Origin: Ectopseudomonas mendocina
Lineage (GTDB): Bacteria; Pseudomonadota; Gammaproteobacteria; Pseudomonadales; Pseudomonadaceae
Direction of reading: 5' to 3'
Length of the DNA stretch: 64,000 nt
NCBI RefSeq assembly: GCF_007049795.1
Contig: NZ_SCFY01000002.1
Coordinates: 1 to 64,000, forward strand
The notes under the pieces were generated by a model, which searched no databases, was not told where the DNA came from, and saw only the letters and a list, made by a program, of their open reading frames with translations. This document shows, piece after piece, positions 24,895 to 36,478 of the stretch (position 1 is the first letter of the stretch; each line of letters opens with the position of its first letter). Both the position numbers and the translations under genes were made by a program.

Positions 24895-25342
24895 GCCTGG
24901 CCAACAGGCGATCCAGGCTGCGGCGCAGCCCTTCCACCTCAAGCAGGTCCTGATCGTCAAACTGGCAGAGCAACTGCGCCTTCAGCGGCAAGACCTGCGC
25001 CTGAAGCGCCCTGCCAGAATCGCTCAAGGCCAGATGCACCTCGCGTTCGTCCACCTGCGCGCGACGGCGCTGCACCAGCCCCATCTGCTCCAGACGCTTG
25101 AGCAGCGGCGTCAGTGTCCCGGAGTCCAGCTGCAGGCGTTGCCCGAGTGCCTTGAGCGTCGGGTGTTCTGGCGCCCGTTCCTGCCACTCCCACAGCACCA
25201 GCATCACCAGATATTGCGGGTAGGTCAGGCCGAGACCGTCGAGCATCGGCTTGTAGGCGCGGATCACAGCGCGTGAAGCGGCGTAGAGCTTGAAGCACAG
25301 CTGGTTGTCCAACTGCAGCCCAGCGGTATCGAAAGCACTCAT
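24884..25342 (-). CDS. ospR: MarR/OhrR-family redox regulator, OspR-like
   Basis: A 152-aa winged-helix repressor. LDNQLCFKLYAASRAVIRAY near residues 10-30 holds the N-terminal reactive Cys shared by OhrR/OspR sensors of peroxide. The wHTH is LDSGTLTPLLKRLEQMGLVQ, followed by the wing RRRAQVDEREVHLALSDSG. Start MSAFDTAG at 25342 overlaps the gpx stop by 4 bp, so the regulator is made from the gpx operon. In P. aeruginosa OspR represses the neighbouring glutathione peroxidase gene and is oxidised on Cys; the same is inferred here. Its 3' end overlaps the 3' end of sagS by 11 bp, convergently. Confidence 0.9.
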   Translation of the reverse strand: MSAFDTAGLQLDNQLCFKLYAASRAVIRAYKPMLDGLGLTYPQYLVMLVLWEWQERAPEHPTLKALGQRLQLDSGTLTPLLKRLEQMGLVQRRRAQVDEREVHLALSDSGRALQAQVLPLKAQLLCQFDDQDLLEVEGLRRSLDRLLARLSE

Positions 25343-25824
25343 TTCAGCAGGGCTTCGATCTCGCTGCTCAGCTCTTCGGGCTTGGTGGTCGGGGCGAAAC
25401 GCTTGACCACCTGGCCATCCTCGCCAATCAGGAACTTGGTGAAGTTCCACTTGATGCCCTGACTGCCCAGCAGCCCCGGTGCGCGCTTCTTCAACTGCAC
25501 GAACAACGGGTGAGCATCGCTGCCATTGACGTCGACTTTCTTGAACAGCGGGAAGCTGACGCCGAAGTTCAGCTCACAGAATTCCGAGATCGCGCCCTCG
25601 TCGCCCGGCTCCTGCTTGCCGAACTGATTGCAGGGGAAACCGAGCACCACCAGGCCCTTGTCCTTGTATTGCTGCCAGACGTTTTCCAGGCCCTTGTACT
25701 GCGGGGTGAAGCCGCACTTGCTGGCGGTGTTGACCACCAGCACGGCCTTGCCGCCGAAGTCAGCCAGGGTCTTCTGCTCGCCCTTGATGGTGGTGACCGG
25801 GATATCGAAAAGCGCGTTGCTCAT
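25339..25824 (-). CDS. gpx: Glutathione peroxidase-family thiol peroxidase
   Basis: A 161-aa thioredoxin-fold peroxidase. NTASKCGFTPQYKGLE contains the peroxidatic Cys (near residue 36), VLGFPCNQFGKQEPG the second conserved Cys, and KWNFTKFLI the catalytic Trp/Asn pair. Bacterial members normally use thioredoxin rather than glutathione. It is the first gene of an operon with ospR, behind a palindromic operator-like sequence at 25870-25900. Confidence 0.95.
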   Translation of the reverse strand: MSNALFDIPVTTIKGEQKTLADFGGKAVLVVNTASKCGFTPQYKGLENVWQQYKDKGLVVLGFPCNQFGKQEPGDEGAISEFCELNFGVSFPLFKKVDVNGSDAHPLFVQLKKRAPGLLGSQGIKWNFTKFLIGEDGQVVKRFAPTTKPEELSSEIEALLK

Positions 25825-25869
25825 GGGGAATCGTCCTGAATGGGCTGAAAGTGACTAACAAGTTAGCGA

Positions 25870-25900
25870 GCAATTAAATTGCATGCAATTCAATTAATGC
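25870..25900. promoter_or_regulatory. Palindromic operator candidate for OspR
   Basis: Overlapping inverted repeats lie 46 bp upstream of gpx: GCAATTAAATTGC, the perfect 14-bp palindrome AATTGCATGCAATT (25877-25890), and GCAATTCAATTAATGC. AT-rich overlapping dyads of this type are typical MarR/OhrR operators. Confidence 0.65.
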
Positions 25901-25929
25901 AAAATAAGGCGCATGGATAGCGCCTTATC

Positions 25930-26007
25930 GTAGGGTGTCGCGGGACCACCTAGGCTGTGCGCACCTCGGGGCTCTGCGATATCAGCCGGTGCGCACAGCG
26001 CACCCTA
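25930..26007. repeat. Palindromic repeat, GTAGGGTGCGC family, copy 2
   Basis: Begins GTAGGGTGTCG and ends GGTGCGCACAGCGCACCCTA. Its right end coincides with the pdxB stop codon (TAG on the minus strand at 26007-26005), so the repeat supplies that codon. Related to the element at 20959-21036. Confidence 0.65.
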
Positions 26008-27135
26008 AACAAGGGTCGCGCCCAGGGCTCGCACCAGCGCGGCCAGTGGTAATGAGTCACCCTGGATGCGCACATGCAGACCATCGATTTCGCGGCGCAT
26101 GGGGTAATGCTTGCGCAGGCGGTCGAAGCCGGCGCGACGGGCATCGGCACCGCCGACCAGACTACGGCGAAAATCCGCATCGTCGCGGCGTGGGTCGTAC
26201 ACCGAGCGGCAAATACTGGCCAGCGCCCAGGCAGGATCGGCGCTGCCGTCGATGCTCAGCTCACTCAACCAGGGCGCCGGCAGCAGATCGGCCAGACTCA
26301 CCTGCTCAGCCACGCCCAACGCTCGGCAGCAGGCCTGGTAGATCTGCGCTGTGCCGCGCAGCTTGCCGTCCAGGCTGTAGCCGGCAATATGCGGCGTCGC
26401 CAATTGGCACAGGGCGGCCAGCTCGACATCGGCCTGCGGCTCGCCTTCCCAGACATCCAGCACGGCCTTCAGGTCAGGTCGCTGCGGCAACAGGCTGCGC
26501 AGCGCAGCGTTGTCCACCACGGCGCCACGACTGGCATTGATCAGCCAGGTGCCGGGTTTGAGTGCGGCCAGCCGCGTCGTATCGAACAGATGGCGCGTCG
26601 AAGCGTCCAGCGGCGTGTGCAGGCTGATCACATCGCATTCATCGATGATCTGCTCCAGGCTGACGAAGTCGCCTCCCTCTGCGGCCTGGCGCGGCGGGTC
26701 GCATACCCGTACCTGCCAACCGAGACCATGCAGCAAATTGACCAGACGCCCGCCAACCTGCCCCGCCCCGACCACGCCATAAATCCGCGCCGCCGGATCG
26801 ACGCCCTCACGCTCGGCAAGAGTCAGCACGCTGCCCAGCACGTAATCCACCACGCCACGGGCGTTGCAGCCGGGGGCGCTGCTCCAGGCGATGCCGGATT
26901 CGGCGAAGTATTCGAGATCCAGATGGTCGGTGCCGATGGTGCAGGTGCCGACGAAGCGCACCCGGCTGCCTTCGAGCAAGGCGCGATTCACCTGGGTCAC
27001 CGAGCGCACCAGCAGCAGGTCGGCATCACGCACATCGGCCGCCGTGATGCTGCGCCCCGGCAGGCGACGGATGCTGCCGAACGCGGCGAAGAACTCATCG
27101 AGCAGGGGAATGTTTTCGTCGGCGACTATGTGCAT
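26005..27135 (-). CDS. pdxB: Erythronate-4-phosphate dehydrogenase
   Basis: A 376-aa NAD-dependent D-isomer-specific 2-hydroxyacid dehydrogenase of pyridoxal-5'-phosphate synthesis. It starts [20 protein letters not shown], the hallmark N-terminus of PdxB. The nucleotide-binding motif [16 protein letters not shown] is near residue 125, [14 protein letters not shown] holds part of the active site, DVWEGEP the catalytic Glu and [13 protein letters not shown] the His. A C-terminal PdxB dimerisation domain follows. The in-frame upstream start at 27198 would add 21 unrelated residues. Confidence 0.95.
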   Translation of the reverse strand: MHIVADENIPLLDEFFAAFGSIRRLPGRSITAADVRDADLLLVRSVTQVNRALLEGSRVRFVGTCTIGTDHLDLEYFAESGIAWSSAPGCNARGVVDYVLGSVLTLAEREGVDPAARIYGVVGAGQVGGRLVNLLHGLGWQVRVCDPPRQAAEGGDFVSLEQIIDECDVISLHTPLDASTRHLFDTTRLAALKPGTWLINASRGAVVDNAALRSLLPQRPDLKAVLDVWEGEPQADVELAALCQLATPHIAGYSLDGKLRGTAQIYQACCRALGVAEQVSLADLLPAPWLSELSIDGSADPAWALASICRSVYDPRRDDADFRRSLVGGADARRAGFDRLRKHYPMRREIDGLHVRIQGDSLPLAALVRALGATLV

Positions 27136-27273
27136 GGCAGGCTCCATCGGGCAGGTCGTCATTCTACACCTTGACGTCGCCCACAGGCCGCCAGACAAGG
27201 GGCAAATCGAACTTTCCTGACCGCTACGTCAAGGCGTAGACTACGCGGTTTCCTGTTATCCCGAAGAGTCGAA

Positions 27274-28647
27274 ATGTCCACCGACAGCCGTCTTGGCCGC
27301 GTGCGCACGGAGCTGCGCAGCCTCTTGCTCCTGGCCACCCCCATCATCATCGCTCAGTTGGCGCACACCGCCATGGGCTTCGTCGACACGCTGATGGCCG
27401 GGCGCGTCAGCCCGCAGGATCTGGCGGCCGTGGCGCTGGGCAACTCGATCTGGGTGCCGGTGTTCCTGCTGATGACCGGCATCCTGCTGGCCACCACCCC
27501 CAAGGTGGCGCAGCGTTTCGGCGCCGGCGAGGAAGCCGCCATCGGCCCACTGGTGCGTCAGGCGCTGTGGCTGGCGCTGGCAGTCGGTGGCGGTGCCGCC
27601 GCCCTGCTGTGGAACGCCGAATTCATCCTGCGCATCATGAATGTCGACCCGGCGCTGATCACTCCGGCGATGGGCTATTTGCGCGCTGTGGCCCTGGGTT
27701 TCCCGGCTGTGGCGCTGTATCACGTGCTGCGCTGTTTCAGCGATGGCCTCGGCCACACCCGCCCGGCCATGGTGTTGGGTATTCTCGGCCTGCTGCTGAA
27801 CATCCCCGCCAATTACATCTTCATCTACGGCAAGTTCGGCCTGCCGGCCATGGGTGGCGTTGGCTGCGGCTGGGCAACCGCGCTGGTGATGGGCTTCATG
27901 CTGATTGGCATGCTGATCTGGGTGAAGTGGGCGCCCTACTACCGCAGCAGCGCGCTGTTCACCCACTTCGAATGGCCTCAGTGGACGGTGATCAAACGCC
28001 TGCTGAGCATTGGCGTCCCGATCGGCATCGCGGTGTTCGCCGAGTCGAGCATCTTCGCGGTGATCGCTCTGCTGATCGGCGGGCTTGGCGCCACCGTGGT
28101 GGCCGGGCACCAGATCGCGCTCAACTTCAGTTCCATGGTGTTCATGATCCCTTACTCATTGGCCATGGCCGCCACCGTACGCGTCGGTCAGGCGCTGGGC
28201 CGTGGTCAGCCGCGCGAGGCGCGCTTCGCTGCCGGGGTAAGCATGGCGGCGGCGCTGGGCTATGCCTGCGTATCGGCCAGCCTGATGTTCCTGCTGCGTG
28301 AACAGATCGCGCAGATCTACACGCCGGACCAAACGGTGATCACCGTGGCGGCAACGCTGATCGTCTATTCGGCGCTGTTCCAGTTCTCCGATGCCATTCA
28401 GGTTACTGCGGCCGGCGCGCTACGCGGCTACCAGGACACGCGCATCACCATGCTGCTGACCCTGTTCGCCTACTGGGGAATCGGCCTGCCGGTGGGGTAT
28501 GCGCTGGGGCTGTCCGACCTGTTCGGCGAACCGAGTGGCCCCAGCGGTCTGTGGCAGGGTCTGGTAGTAGGTCTGACCTGCGCCGCGGCGATGCTCACCG
28601 TGCGCCTTGCGCGTAGCGCACGCAAGCGCATTCGCCGGGCCGCCTGA
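27274..28647 (+). CDS. MATE-family multidrug efflux transporter (NorM/PmpM-like)
   Basis: A 457-aa inner-membrane protein with twelve predicted helices, coupled to Na+ or H+ and expected to export cationic drugs. IIIAQLAHTAMGFVDTLMAG is TM1 with the MATE motif, and TTPKVAQRFGAGEEAAIGP follows. The two six-helix halves are similar, the second starting near GVPIGIAVFAESSIFAVIAL. It is closest by motif to NorM and to PmpM of P. aeruginosa as remembered. It is divergent from pdxB with 138 bp between starts. Confidence 0.92.
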   Translation: MSTDSRLGRVRTELRSLLLLATPIIIAQLAHTAMGFVDTLMAGRVSPQDLAAVALGNSIWVPVFLLMTGILLATTPKVAQRFGAGEEAAIGPLVRQALWLALAVGGGAAALLWNAEFILRIMNVDPALITPAMGYLRAVALGFPAVALYHVLRCFSDGLGHTRPAMVLGILGLLLNIPANYIFIYGKFGLPAMGGVGCGWATALVMGFMLIGMLIWVKWAPYYRSSALFTHFEWPQWTVIKRLLSIGVPIGIAVFAESSIFAVIALLIGGLGATVVAGHQIALNFSSMVFMIPYSLAMAATVRVGQALGRGQPREARFAAGVSMAAALGYACVSASLMFLLREQIAQIYTPDQTVITVAATLIVYSALFQFSDAIQVTAAGALRGYQDTRITMLLTLFAYWGIGLPVGYALGLSDLFGEPSGPSGLWQGLVVGLTCAAAMLTVRLARSARKRIRRAA

Positions 28648-28686
28648 GGCATTGGATAGGCAGGAGATCAGCTCTAGACTGAGCGC

Positions 28687-29745
28687 ATGATTCGACCAGC
28701 CCTGCTCCTCTGCTTGCTTCTGCTCGCTGCATGCGGCCCGGCCAACGACGGCCTGGCCCTGCAGAGCGATTACATCGAACGCCTGCAGCGTTCGCTCGAT
28801 GCTGCTGACGTCGACGCCTTCGACAGTCGCAGTGTCAGCCAGTACCGCCTGCCGGCCCGGCGTGAGCGGCTTAGCGAGATTCCCGAGCTGCGTATCGGCC
28901 TGCTCGATCTGGTCATCGATGCGCGGCGCTGTCCGCACTTGCAGCAACTGATCAGCCAGCGCAACAGCAGCCTGGGCAAGCAACTGATGCCCAGCCAGCG
29001 GCTTGGCTACGAAGGCGACCTGCTGCGTGCCATCGATGACTGCCTGCCACACCTGCCGGAGGACTCCAGCCTCAAGGCCACCCTGCAACGTCTGGCCAAC
29101 GACAAGCGCCAGCAACTGCGAGCGGTGTTCTGGAATGCCCTGAACGGCAGCCCGGAATTCGAGAACTACCTGCGCTTTGCCGACCAGGCATTGCCAGTCG
29201 GCACTCAGGAAGACAGCGCCGCCCTGGACGCACTACAACGGCTGGCCAGCATCGGCGACGGCCTGCCAACCCAGCTACCGCCGAGTGCCGGGGAGTTGGA
29301 CCCGCTGTTCTTCGCCCTCTACGCCAGCGAACAGGGCGGCCAGTTGATCACCAGCCTGGCCAGCCTGCACCACACCCTCGACGCTGGCAGCGAGATGCTG
29401 GAGCAACGCCAACAGGGCCGCCCTCTTTGCCCGCTGAGCCAGGCGACGCCGCGCGGGCGCATCCTGCAGAACATCTTCGTCAAGTTCTACGCCGGTGGCC
29501 TGCAGCCTTATCTGGCGCAGGTCGACCAGCGTGGCCAGCAGTGGCAGGCGGCGCTGCTGCAATTGCAGCGCATCGACGGTATTCCTCCAGCCACCCGCGA
29601 ACACCTGCAGCGGCTGGCCGGCGAGCAGGATTCGTTATGGCAGGATTTCCGCGCCGCGACGGCACGTCACGTCAAGGCTTGGCAAACACTACTGAACAGC
29701 TGCGGCCTGGCGCCAGGGCAGGCGGGATGGAGCAGCGAAAGCTAG
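28687..29745 (+). CDS. DUF3080-family lipoprotein
   Basis: A 352-aa exported protein with a lipoprotein signal (MIRPALLLCLLLLAACGPAN); the lipobox LAAC puts the lipidated Cys at residue 16. The mature protein is soluble and helix-rich, with IDDCLPHLPEDSSLK and CPLSQATPRGRILQNIFVKF as distinctive stretches, and matches my memory of DUF3080. Residue +2 after the Cys is Gly, so outer-membrane sorting is likely. It lies 39 bp after the MATE gene on the same strand. Function unknown. Confidence 0.8.
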   Translation: MIRPALLLCLLLLAACGPANDGLALQSDYIERLQRSLDAADVDAFDSRSVSQYRLPARRERLSEIPELRIGLLDLVIDARRCPHLQQLISQRNSSLGKQLMPSQRLGYEGDLLRAIDDCLPHLPEDSSLKATLQRLANDKRQQLRAVFWNALNGSPEFENYLRFADQALPVGTQEDSAALDALQRLASIGDGLPTQLPPSAGELDPLFFALYASEQGGQLITSLASLHHTLDAGSEMLEQRQQGRPLCPLSQATPRGRILQNIFVKFYAGGLQPYLAQVDQRGQQWQAALLQLQRIDGIPPATREHLQRLAGEQDSLWQDFRAATARHVKAWQTLLNSCGLAPGQAGWSSES

Positions 29746-29750
29746 CAAAC

Positions 29751-29820
29751 CGTAGGGCGGGTGTAACCCGCCATCGCGACCAACAACATCCGCTATTTGG
29801 CGGGTTGCACCCGCCCTACG
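29751..29820. repeat. Long palindromic repeat, GTAGGGCGGGTG family
   Basis: CGTAGGGCGGGTGTAACCCG pairs with CGGGTTGCACCCGCCCTACG across a 30-bp centre. It starts 6 bp after the DUF3080 stop codon. A related element is at 56755-56808. Confidence 0.75.
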
Positions 29821-29835
29821 AGAAACTGTTTAGTC

Positions 29836-29974
29836 GGCCTTTGAAAAACGTAGGCGAGGCAGCCAGTGCAAGGCAAAAACAGGCGAAAAAGCGCAGTTTA
29901 CGAGTTGTAAATGAGCATTTTGAGCCTGTTTTTAACGCAGCAATGGCAACGCAGGTAGTTTTTCAACAGCCTGC
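29836..29974. mobile_element. MITE-like repeat, copy A
   Basis: An element of about 140 bp with imperfect terminal inverted repeats (GGCCTTTGAAAAACG at the left; GGCTGTTGAAAAACT read inward from the right) and a central hairpin (GTTTAC...GTAAAT). It shares AAGGCAAAAACAG and GTAAATGAGCATT with copies at 31543 and 63879. TAGTCGGCCTT occurs on both sides (29831-29841 and 29975-29985), resembling a target duplication. No coding capacity, so a transposase would act from elsewhere. Confidence 0.6.
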
Positions 29975-30225
29975 TAGTCGGCCTTCTTGCGAACCCAGTA
30001 CAGGTAGGTGCCGTCTTCCTCGGCCTGACCGAGCAGCTCGTGACCGAGAAACACGCAAAACTTGGGAATATCACGGCGAGTCGAAGGGTCGGTGGCGATC
30101 ACCTTGAGCAGGCCACCCGGTGACAGGTCACGCACCTTGTTGTGCAGCATCATCACCGGCTCCGGGCAATTCAGGCCGCTGGCATCGAGCAGGTCATCGT
30201 GGTTGAGGGTCAGGGCTTCGGACAT
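29974..30225 (-). CDS. tusA: TusA-family sulfurtransferase
   Basis: An 83-aa cytosolic sulfur carrier. The CPxP motif with the persulfide-forming Cys is in [20 protein letters not shown], and [20 protein letters not shown] is the conserved second half. TusA relays sulfur from IscS to the TusBCD complex for tRNA 2-thiouridine. Length (81-83 aa) is normal. Start [11 protein letters not shown] at 30225 is chosen over the in-frame ATG at 30261. Its stop codon abuts a MITE-like insertion, but the reading frame is intact. Confidence 0.92.
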   Translation of the reverse strand: MSEALTLNHDDLLDASGLNCPEPVMMLHNKVRDLSPGGLLKVIATDPSTRRDIPKFCVFLGHELLGQAEEDGTYLYWVRKKAD

Positions 30226-30293
30226 AGGGGGCTCCACAGGCAGGCGCGCATTGTCGCGCAAAGCTGACCTTCAGGCCACCTACGCGCAGACCA

Positions 30294-31349
30294 TCACTTG
30301 CCATGCCGACGCAGATGGCAGGTCACTTCTTCACGGTCGTGATACAGCTGCTTGCAGCCGATGCTGACCTTCAGGCCGCGCTCGACCAGCCCCGAATCGA
30401 TGCGATCAAGCAGGCGCCGAACCTCGGCGTAGCGCTGCTTCATCGGCAGCTTGAGGTTGACCACCGCCTCGCGGCACAGCCCGTCGCCCAGCCAGGTTTC
30501 GATCATCGCTGCCGTGCGCGCCGGTTTCTCGACGATATCGCAGACCATCCAGTGCACCGGATGCCGTGGTCGGAAGGTGAAACCATCAGCGCGCTGATGC
30601 ACGACAAAACCGGAGTACATCAGGCTTTCGGCCATCGGCCCGTTGTCCACGGCGGTAACGCGGATTTCCCGATTGACCAGTTGCCAGGTCCAGCCGCCGG
30701 GCGCAGCGCCCAGGTCAACCGCGGTCATGCCGGGCGCCAGGCGCTGATCCCACTGCTCGCGCGGGATGAAATGGTGCCAGGCTTCCTCCAGCTTGAGCGT
30801 GGAGCGGCTCGGCGCCTCGCGCGGAAACTTCAGACGCGGAATGCCCATCGGCCACATCGCCTGGTTGTCTGCCTCGGCAATGCCCGCGAATACCTCGCGG
30901 CCGCTCTTGAAGGTCAGCAGCAGGCGCGGCTTCTTCGCGTCGTCCACCAGTTTGCCGGCCTTGAGCAGCGCCTTGCGCAACGGCGCCTCGAACTTCTTGC
31001 AGAAGGTCGAGAGTTCCTTGCCGTCATTGGTATCCACCACTTCGAGCCACAGGCTGCCGCACACCGGGTAATCAGCCAGCGCCTCCAGCAACACGCTGAT
31101 ACGGTCGCTTTCCGGCAGGCTAACGTAGGCCCCACGCGCCCATTGCCGCGGGAAGATCAGCTGATTGAAACGCACGCTGCGCATCAGCCGTTCGCAATCG
31201 GCCGCCTCGCTGCAGACGAACTCGGCGCACGCGCTGCCGGGCTTGGTCTTGGAGTAGCCTGGTACATCCAGGCGTGCAGCAAGGTCGGTGATCTCGGCGC
31301 AAACCTCCCCCTCGAAACCGGGGCGGCAATGCAGAAACAGGGTATTCAT
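30294..31349 (-). CDS. rlmM: 23S rRNA (cytidine-2498-2'-O)-methyltransferase
   Basis: A 351-aa SAM-dependent methyltransferase that modifies C2498 of 23S rRNA. The N-terminal THUMP-like domain begins MNTLFLHCRPGFEGEVCAEI. The Rossmann domain has VDLGAAPGGWTWQLVNR (SAM motif I) near residue 220, and WMVCDIVEKPAR carries the catalytic Asp with VVNLKLPMKQR the Lys of the K-D-K set. ATG at 31349 is used; another ATG lies one codon upstream. Divergent from acnA and on the same strand as tusA, 68 bp away. Confidence 0.95.
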   Translation of the reverse strand: MNTLFLHCRPGFEGEVCAEITDLAARLDVPGYSKTKPGSACAEFVCSEAADCERLMRSVRFNQLIFPRQWARGAYVSLPESDRISVLLEALADYPVCGSLWLEVVDTNDGKELSTFCKKFEAPLRKALLKAGKLVDDAKKPRLLLTFKSGREVFAGIAEADNQAMWPMGIPRLKFPREAPSRSTLKLEEAWHHFIPREQWDQRLAPGMTAVDLGAAPGGWTWQLVNREIRVTAVDNGPMAESLMYSGFVVHQRADGFTFRPRHPVHWMVCDIVEKPARTAAMIETWLGDGLCREAVVNLKLPMKQRYAEVRRLLDRIDSGLVERGLKVSIGCKQLYHDREEVTCHLRRHGK

Positions 31350-31749
31350 CAAAGGCTCTCCTCGAGGCGCGCATGATACCCGAGACCGGAACCCAGAGCC
31401 GCTAAACCTGTCCAGCTATACATGTGCTGCCTACAGACATGAAGCCGCCAGTCATCGTGTTTCGATGAAATCCGGCCGTCCAGACCGGGCAGCACATAGC
31501 AACCGATAAAGGATATGCGCTAGCCAGACCGCCCAAGCCGAACTAGGGTCTGTACGAAAAGTCGTCGAGCGAAGGTCAGGCAAGGCAAAAACAGGCGAGG
31601 AAGCGGAGTTTACATGCTGTAAATGAGCATTCTGAGCCTGTTTTTAACGCAGCATCACCGAGCGCAGGCACTTTTTCGTACAGAACCTAGCTTGAAAGTC
31701 TGTCGCCATCAGAAACAGCCCGAACCGTGCGGGCCCAAGGAGATGTGCA
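31350..31749. other. 400-bp intergenic region between rlmM and acnA
   Basis: The divergent promoters of rlmM and acnA should lie here, but no convincing -35/-10 pair stands out by eye. The right half is occupied by MITE-like copy B (31543-31690), inserted between any rlmM promoter and acnA. The left 190 bp hold no reading frame I can support. Confidence 0.6.
31543..31690. mobile_element. MITE-like repeat, copy B
   Basis: A 148-bp element with terminal inverted repeats CTAGGGTCTGTACGAAAA and, from the other end, CTAGGTTCTGTACGAAAA, differing at one base. The interior carries AAGGCAAAAACAGG, a central GTTTAC...GTAAAT hairpin and GAGCATT, all shared with copy A. It lies 59 bp upstream of acnA and may carry or displace promoter sequences. 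Confidence 0.7.
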
Positions 31750-34491
<2,742 letters not shown>

Positions 34492-34498
34492 TGCACCT

Positions 34499-34523
34499 GC
34501 CCTGCCGCGCCATGCGGCAGGGC
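34499..34523 (+). terminator. Terminator-like hairpin after acnA
   Basis: GCCCTGCCGC and GCGGCAGGGC form a perfect 10-bp stem with a 5-base loop, 8 bp after the acnA stop codon. No T-run follows, so factor-independent termination is not certain. Confidence 0.65.
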
Positions 34524-34613
34524 CTCACCGTCGGGCCAAGGACGGCTCATGCCGTGACAAAAATGTGACGTCATTCAAAAAGCGTTTACACTCGCCAAAA
34601 ATGGATTCAGCCC

Positions 34614-34640
34614 TCAACTTTGCCGTCCGTCGGCCGATGA
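34614..34640 (+). promoter_or_regulatory. Sigma-28 (FliA)-type promoter of aer
   Basis: TCAA at 34614-34617 and GCCGATGA at 34633-34640 are separated by exactly 15 bp, the spacing of flagellar sigma-28 promoters (TAAA-N15-GCCGATAA in E. coli). It lies 28 bp upstream of the aer start, consistent with co-expression with motility genes. Confidence 0.75.
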
Positions 34641-34668
34641 CAGGGCATTACAACGACGGATACCTGCC

Positions 34669-36234
34669 ATGCGTAACAACCAGCCGGTCACTCAGCGTGA
34701 GCGCACCTTTCCTGCGCAACAACGCCTGATATCCACCACCGATCTCAAAGGGCAAATCACCTACTGCAACGACGCCTTCGTCGACATCAGCGGCTTCAGT
34801 CGTGAAGAACTGCTGCGCGCGCCACACAACATCGTGCGCCACCCGGATGTCCCGTCCGCCGTGTTCGAGCACATGTGGACGACCCTGAAGAAGGGTCGCC
34901 CGTGGATGGGTATCGTCAAGAACCGCTGCAAGAACGGTGACCACTACTGGGTCAACGCCTACGTCACGCCCGTGACCGAAAACAACCAGGTCGTCGGCTA
35001 CGAATCCGTCCGTGTCAAACCGACCGCCGAGCAGGTACGCCGCGCCGAAGTCCTATACGCTCGCATCAACGCCGGCAAGTCGGCCGTTCCGGCCAGCAAC
35101 CATTGGCTACCCATCGTCCAGGCGTGGATGCCCTTCATCCTGGTCAGCCAGATCGGCTTCATGATCGGCCACTGGATGGGCAGCAACTGGGGTTTCATCC
35201 TCGCCGCTGTACTCTCCGTGCCGCTGGGCCTGGCCGGCATCGCCTGGCAGACGCGCGGCGTCAAACGCCTGCTGCGTATTGCCGAGCAAACCACCTCCGA
35301 CCCGCTGATCGCGCAGATGTACACCGACAGCCGTGGCGCCGAAGCACGCCTGGAAATGGCCATGCTCAGCCAGGAAGCACGGCTGAAAACCTGCCTCACC
35401 CGCCTGCAGGACACCGCCGAGCAACTCACCCTGCAAGCGCGTGAAGCCGACAAGCTCGCGCACAACAGCTCGGCTGGCCTCGAGCGCCAGCGCAGCGAGA
35501 CCGAGCAGGTCGCTACCGCCGTCAACGAAATGGCCGCCACCACCCTGGAAGTGGCCAGCAACGTCGCTCGCACCGCCATCGCCACCCAGGAAGCCAACCG
35601 CCTGACCAGCGAAGGCCGCACCATCGCCGCAGAAACCCGCGAAGCCATCCAGCGCCTGTCGCAATCGGTCCGCGATACCGGCGAGACCGTGACCCGACTG
35701 GCCCAGGACAGCAGCGAAATTGGTGGCGTGGTCGACGTGATCAAAGGCATCGCCGACCAGACCAACCTGCTTGCCCTCAATGCCGCCATCGAAGCTGCTC
35801 GCGCTGGCGAGATGGGCCGCGGCTTCGCTGTAGTGGCTGATGAGGTGCGCTCGCTGGCGCAACGCACCGCCGAGTCCACCGAACAGATCCACGCCCTGAT
35901 CGCCAAGCTGCAACGCACAGCCGAAGAGGCCGTGCTGACCATGGAAATAGGCCGCAAGCAGGCCGACGAAGGCGTCGAGCGCGTGCTGCAGGCCGATCAG
36001 GCGCTGTCCGGCATCAGCGACTCGGTGGCCAATATCGCCGATATGGCCAACCAGATCGCCGCAGCGGCGGAAGAGCAAAGCGCCGTCGCCGACGAGATCA
36101 ACCAGAACATCACCACCATCGCCCAACTGGCCGACCAGACCGCCGGCGAGGCCAACGATACCGCCAAACTCAGCGAAGCTCTGACCAACACCGCACGGGG
36201 CCAATACGCCCTGGTCGAACGCTTCAACCGCTGA
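34669..36234 (+). CDS. aer: Aerotaxis receptor (PAS-containing methyl-accepting chemotaxis protein)
   Basis: A 521-aa inner-membrane chemoreceptor. The N-terminal PAS domain (residues 20-115) has [20 protein letters not shown] and NIVRHPDVP, the FAD-binding Aer type. Two adjacent hydrophobic segments near residues 145-190 ([19 protein letters not shown] and the next) anchor it with almost no periplasmic part. A HAMP-like region leads to the signalling domain, whose hairpin tip is [20 protein letters not shown] near residue 365. It senses redox or electron-transport state and signals to CheA/CheW. The sigma-28-type promoter supports the assignment. Confidence 0.95.
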   Translation: MRNNQPVTQRERTFPAQQRLISTTDLKGQITYCNDAFVDISGFSREELLRAPHNIVRHPDVPSAVFEHMWTTLKKGRPWMGIVKNRCKNGDHYWVNAYVTPVTENNQVVGYESVRVKPTAEQVRRAEVLYARINAGKSAVPASNHWLPIVQAWMPFILVSQIGFMIGHWMGSNWGFILAAVLSVPLGLAGIAWQTRGVKRLLRIAEQTTSDPLIAQMYTDSRGAEARLEMAMLSQEARLKTCLTRLQDTAEQLTLQAREADKLAHNSSAGLERQRSETEQVATAVNEMAATTLEVASNVARTAIATQEANRLTSEGRTIAAETREAIQRLSQSVRDTGETVTRLAQDSSEIGGVVDVIKGIADQTNLLALNAAIEAARAGEMGRGFAVVADEVRSLAQRTAESTEQIHALIAKLQRTAEEAVLTMEIGRKQADEGVERVLQADQALSGISDSVANIADMANQIAAAAEEQSAVADEINQNITTIAQLADQTAGEANDTAKLSEALTNTARGQYALVERFNR

Positions 36235-36240
36235 AACAAA

Positions 36241-36266
36241 AGGCGCAGCGGCTCACCGCTGCGCCT
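36241..36266 (+). terminator. Terminator hairpin after aer
   Basis: AGGCGCAGCGG and CCGCTGCGCCT form a perfect 11-bp stem with a 4-base loop 6 bp after the aer stop, followed by a pyrimidine-rich CTCTCCTCC tail. Confidence 0.75.
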
Positions 36267-36478
36267 CTCTCCTCCCCACACCCCGCTTTTTGTAGGAGCG
36301 ATCTTGCTCGCGATCTCCCTACGCCCTTCCAAACCATCCCCGCTTTCGCGTAATTGCCACTTGCCGAGACGCTTTCACTTCGTCGAACCGGGCGGCAACC
36401 AGTTTGCCGTATGGTCGGAGCCGGACGGCCAGTAGTCGGCCCTAGAATCCGTAGCCCCCTGCTGCAACCGTCATTCCC

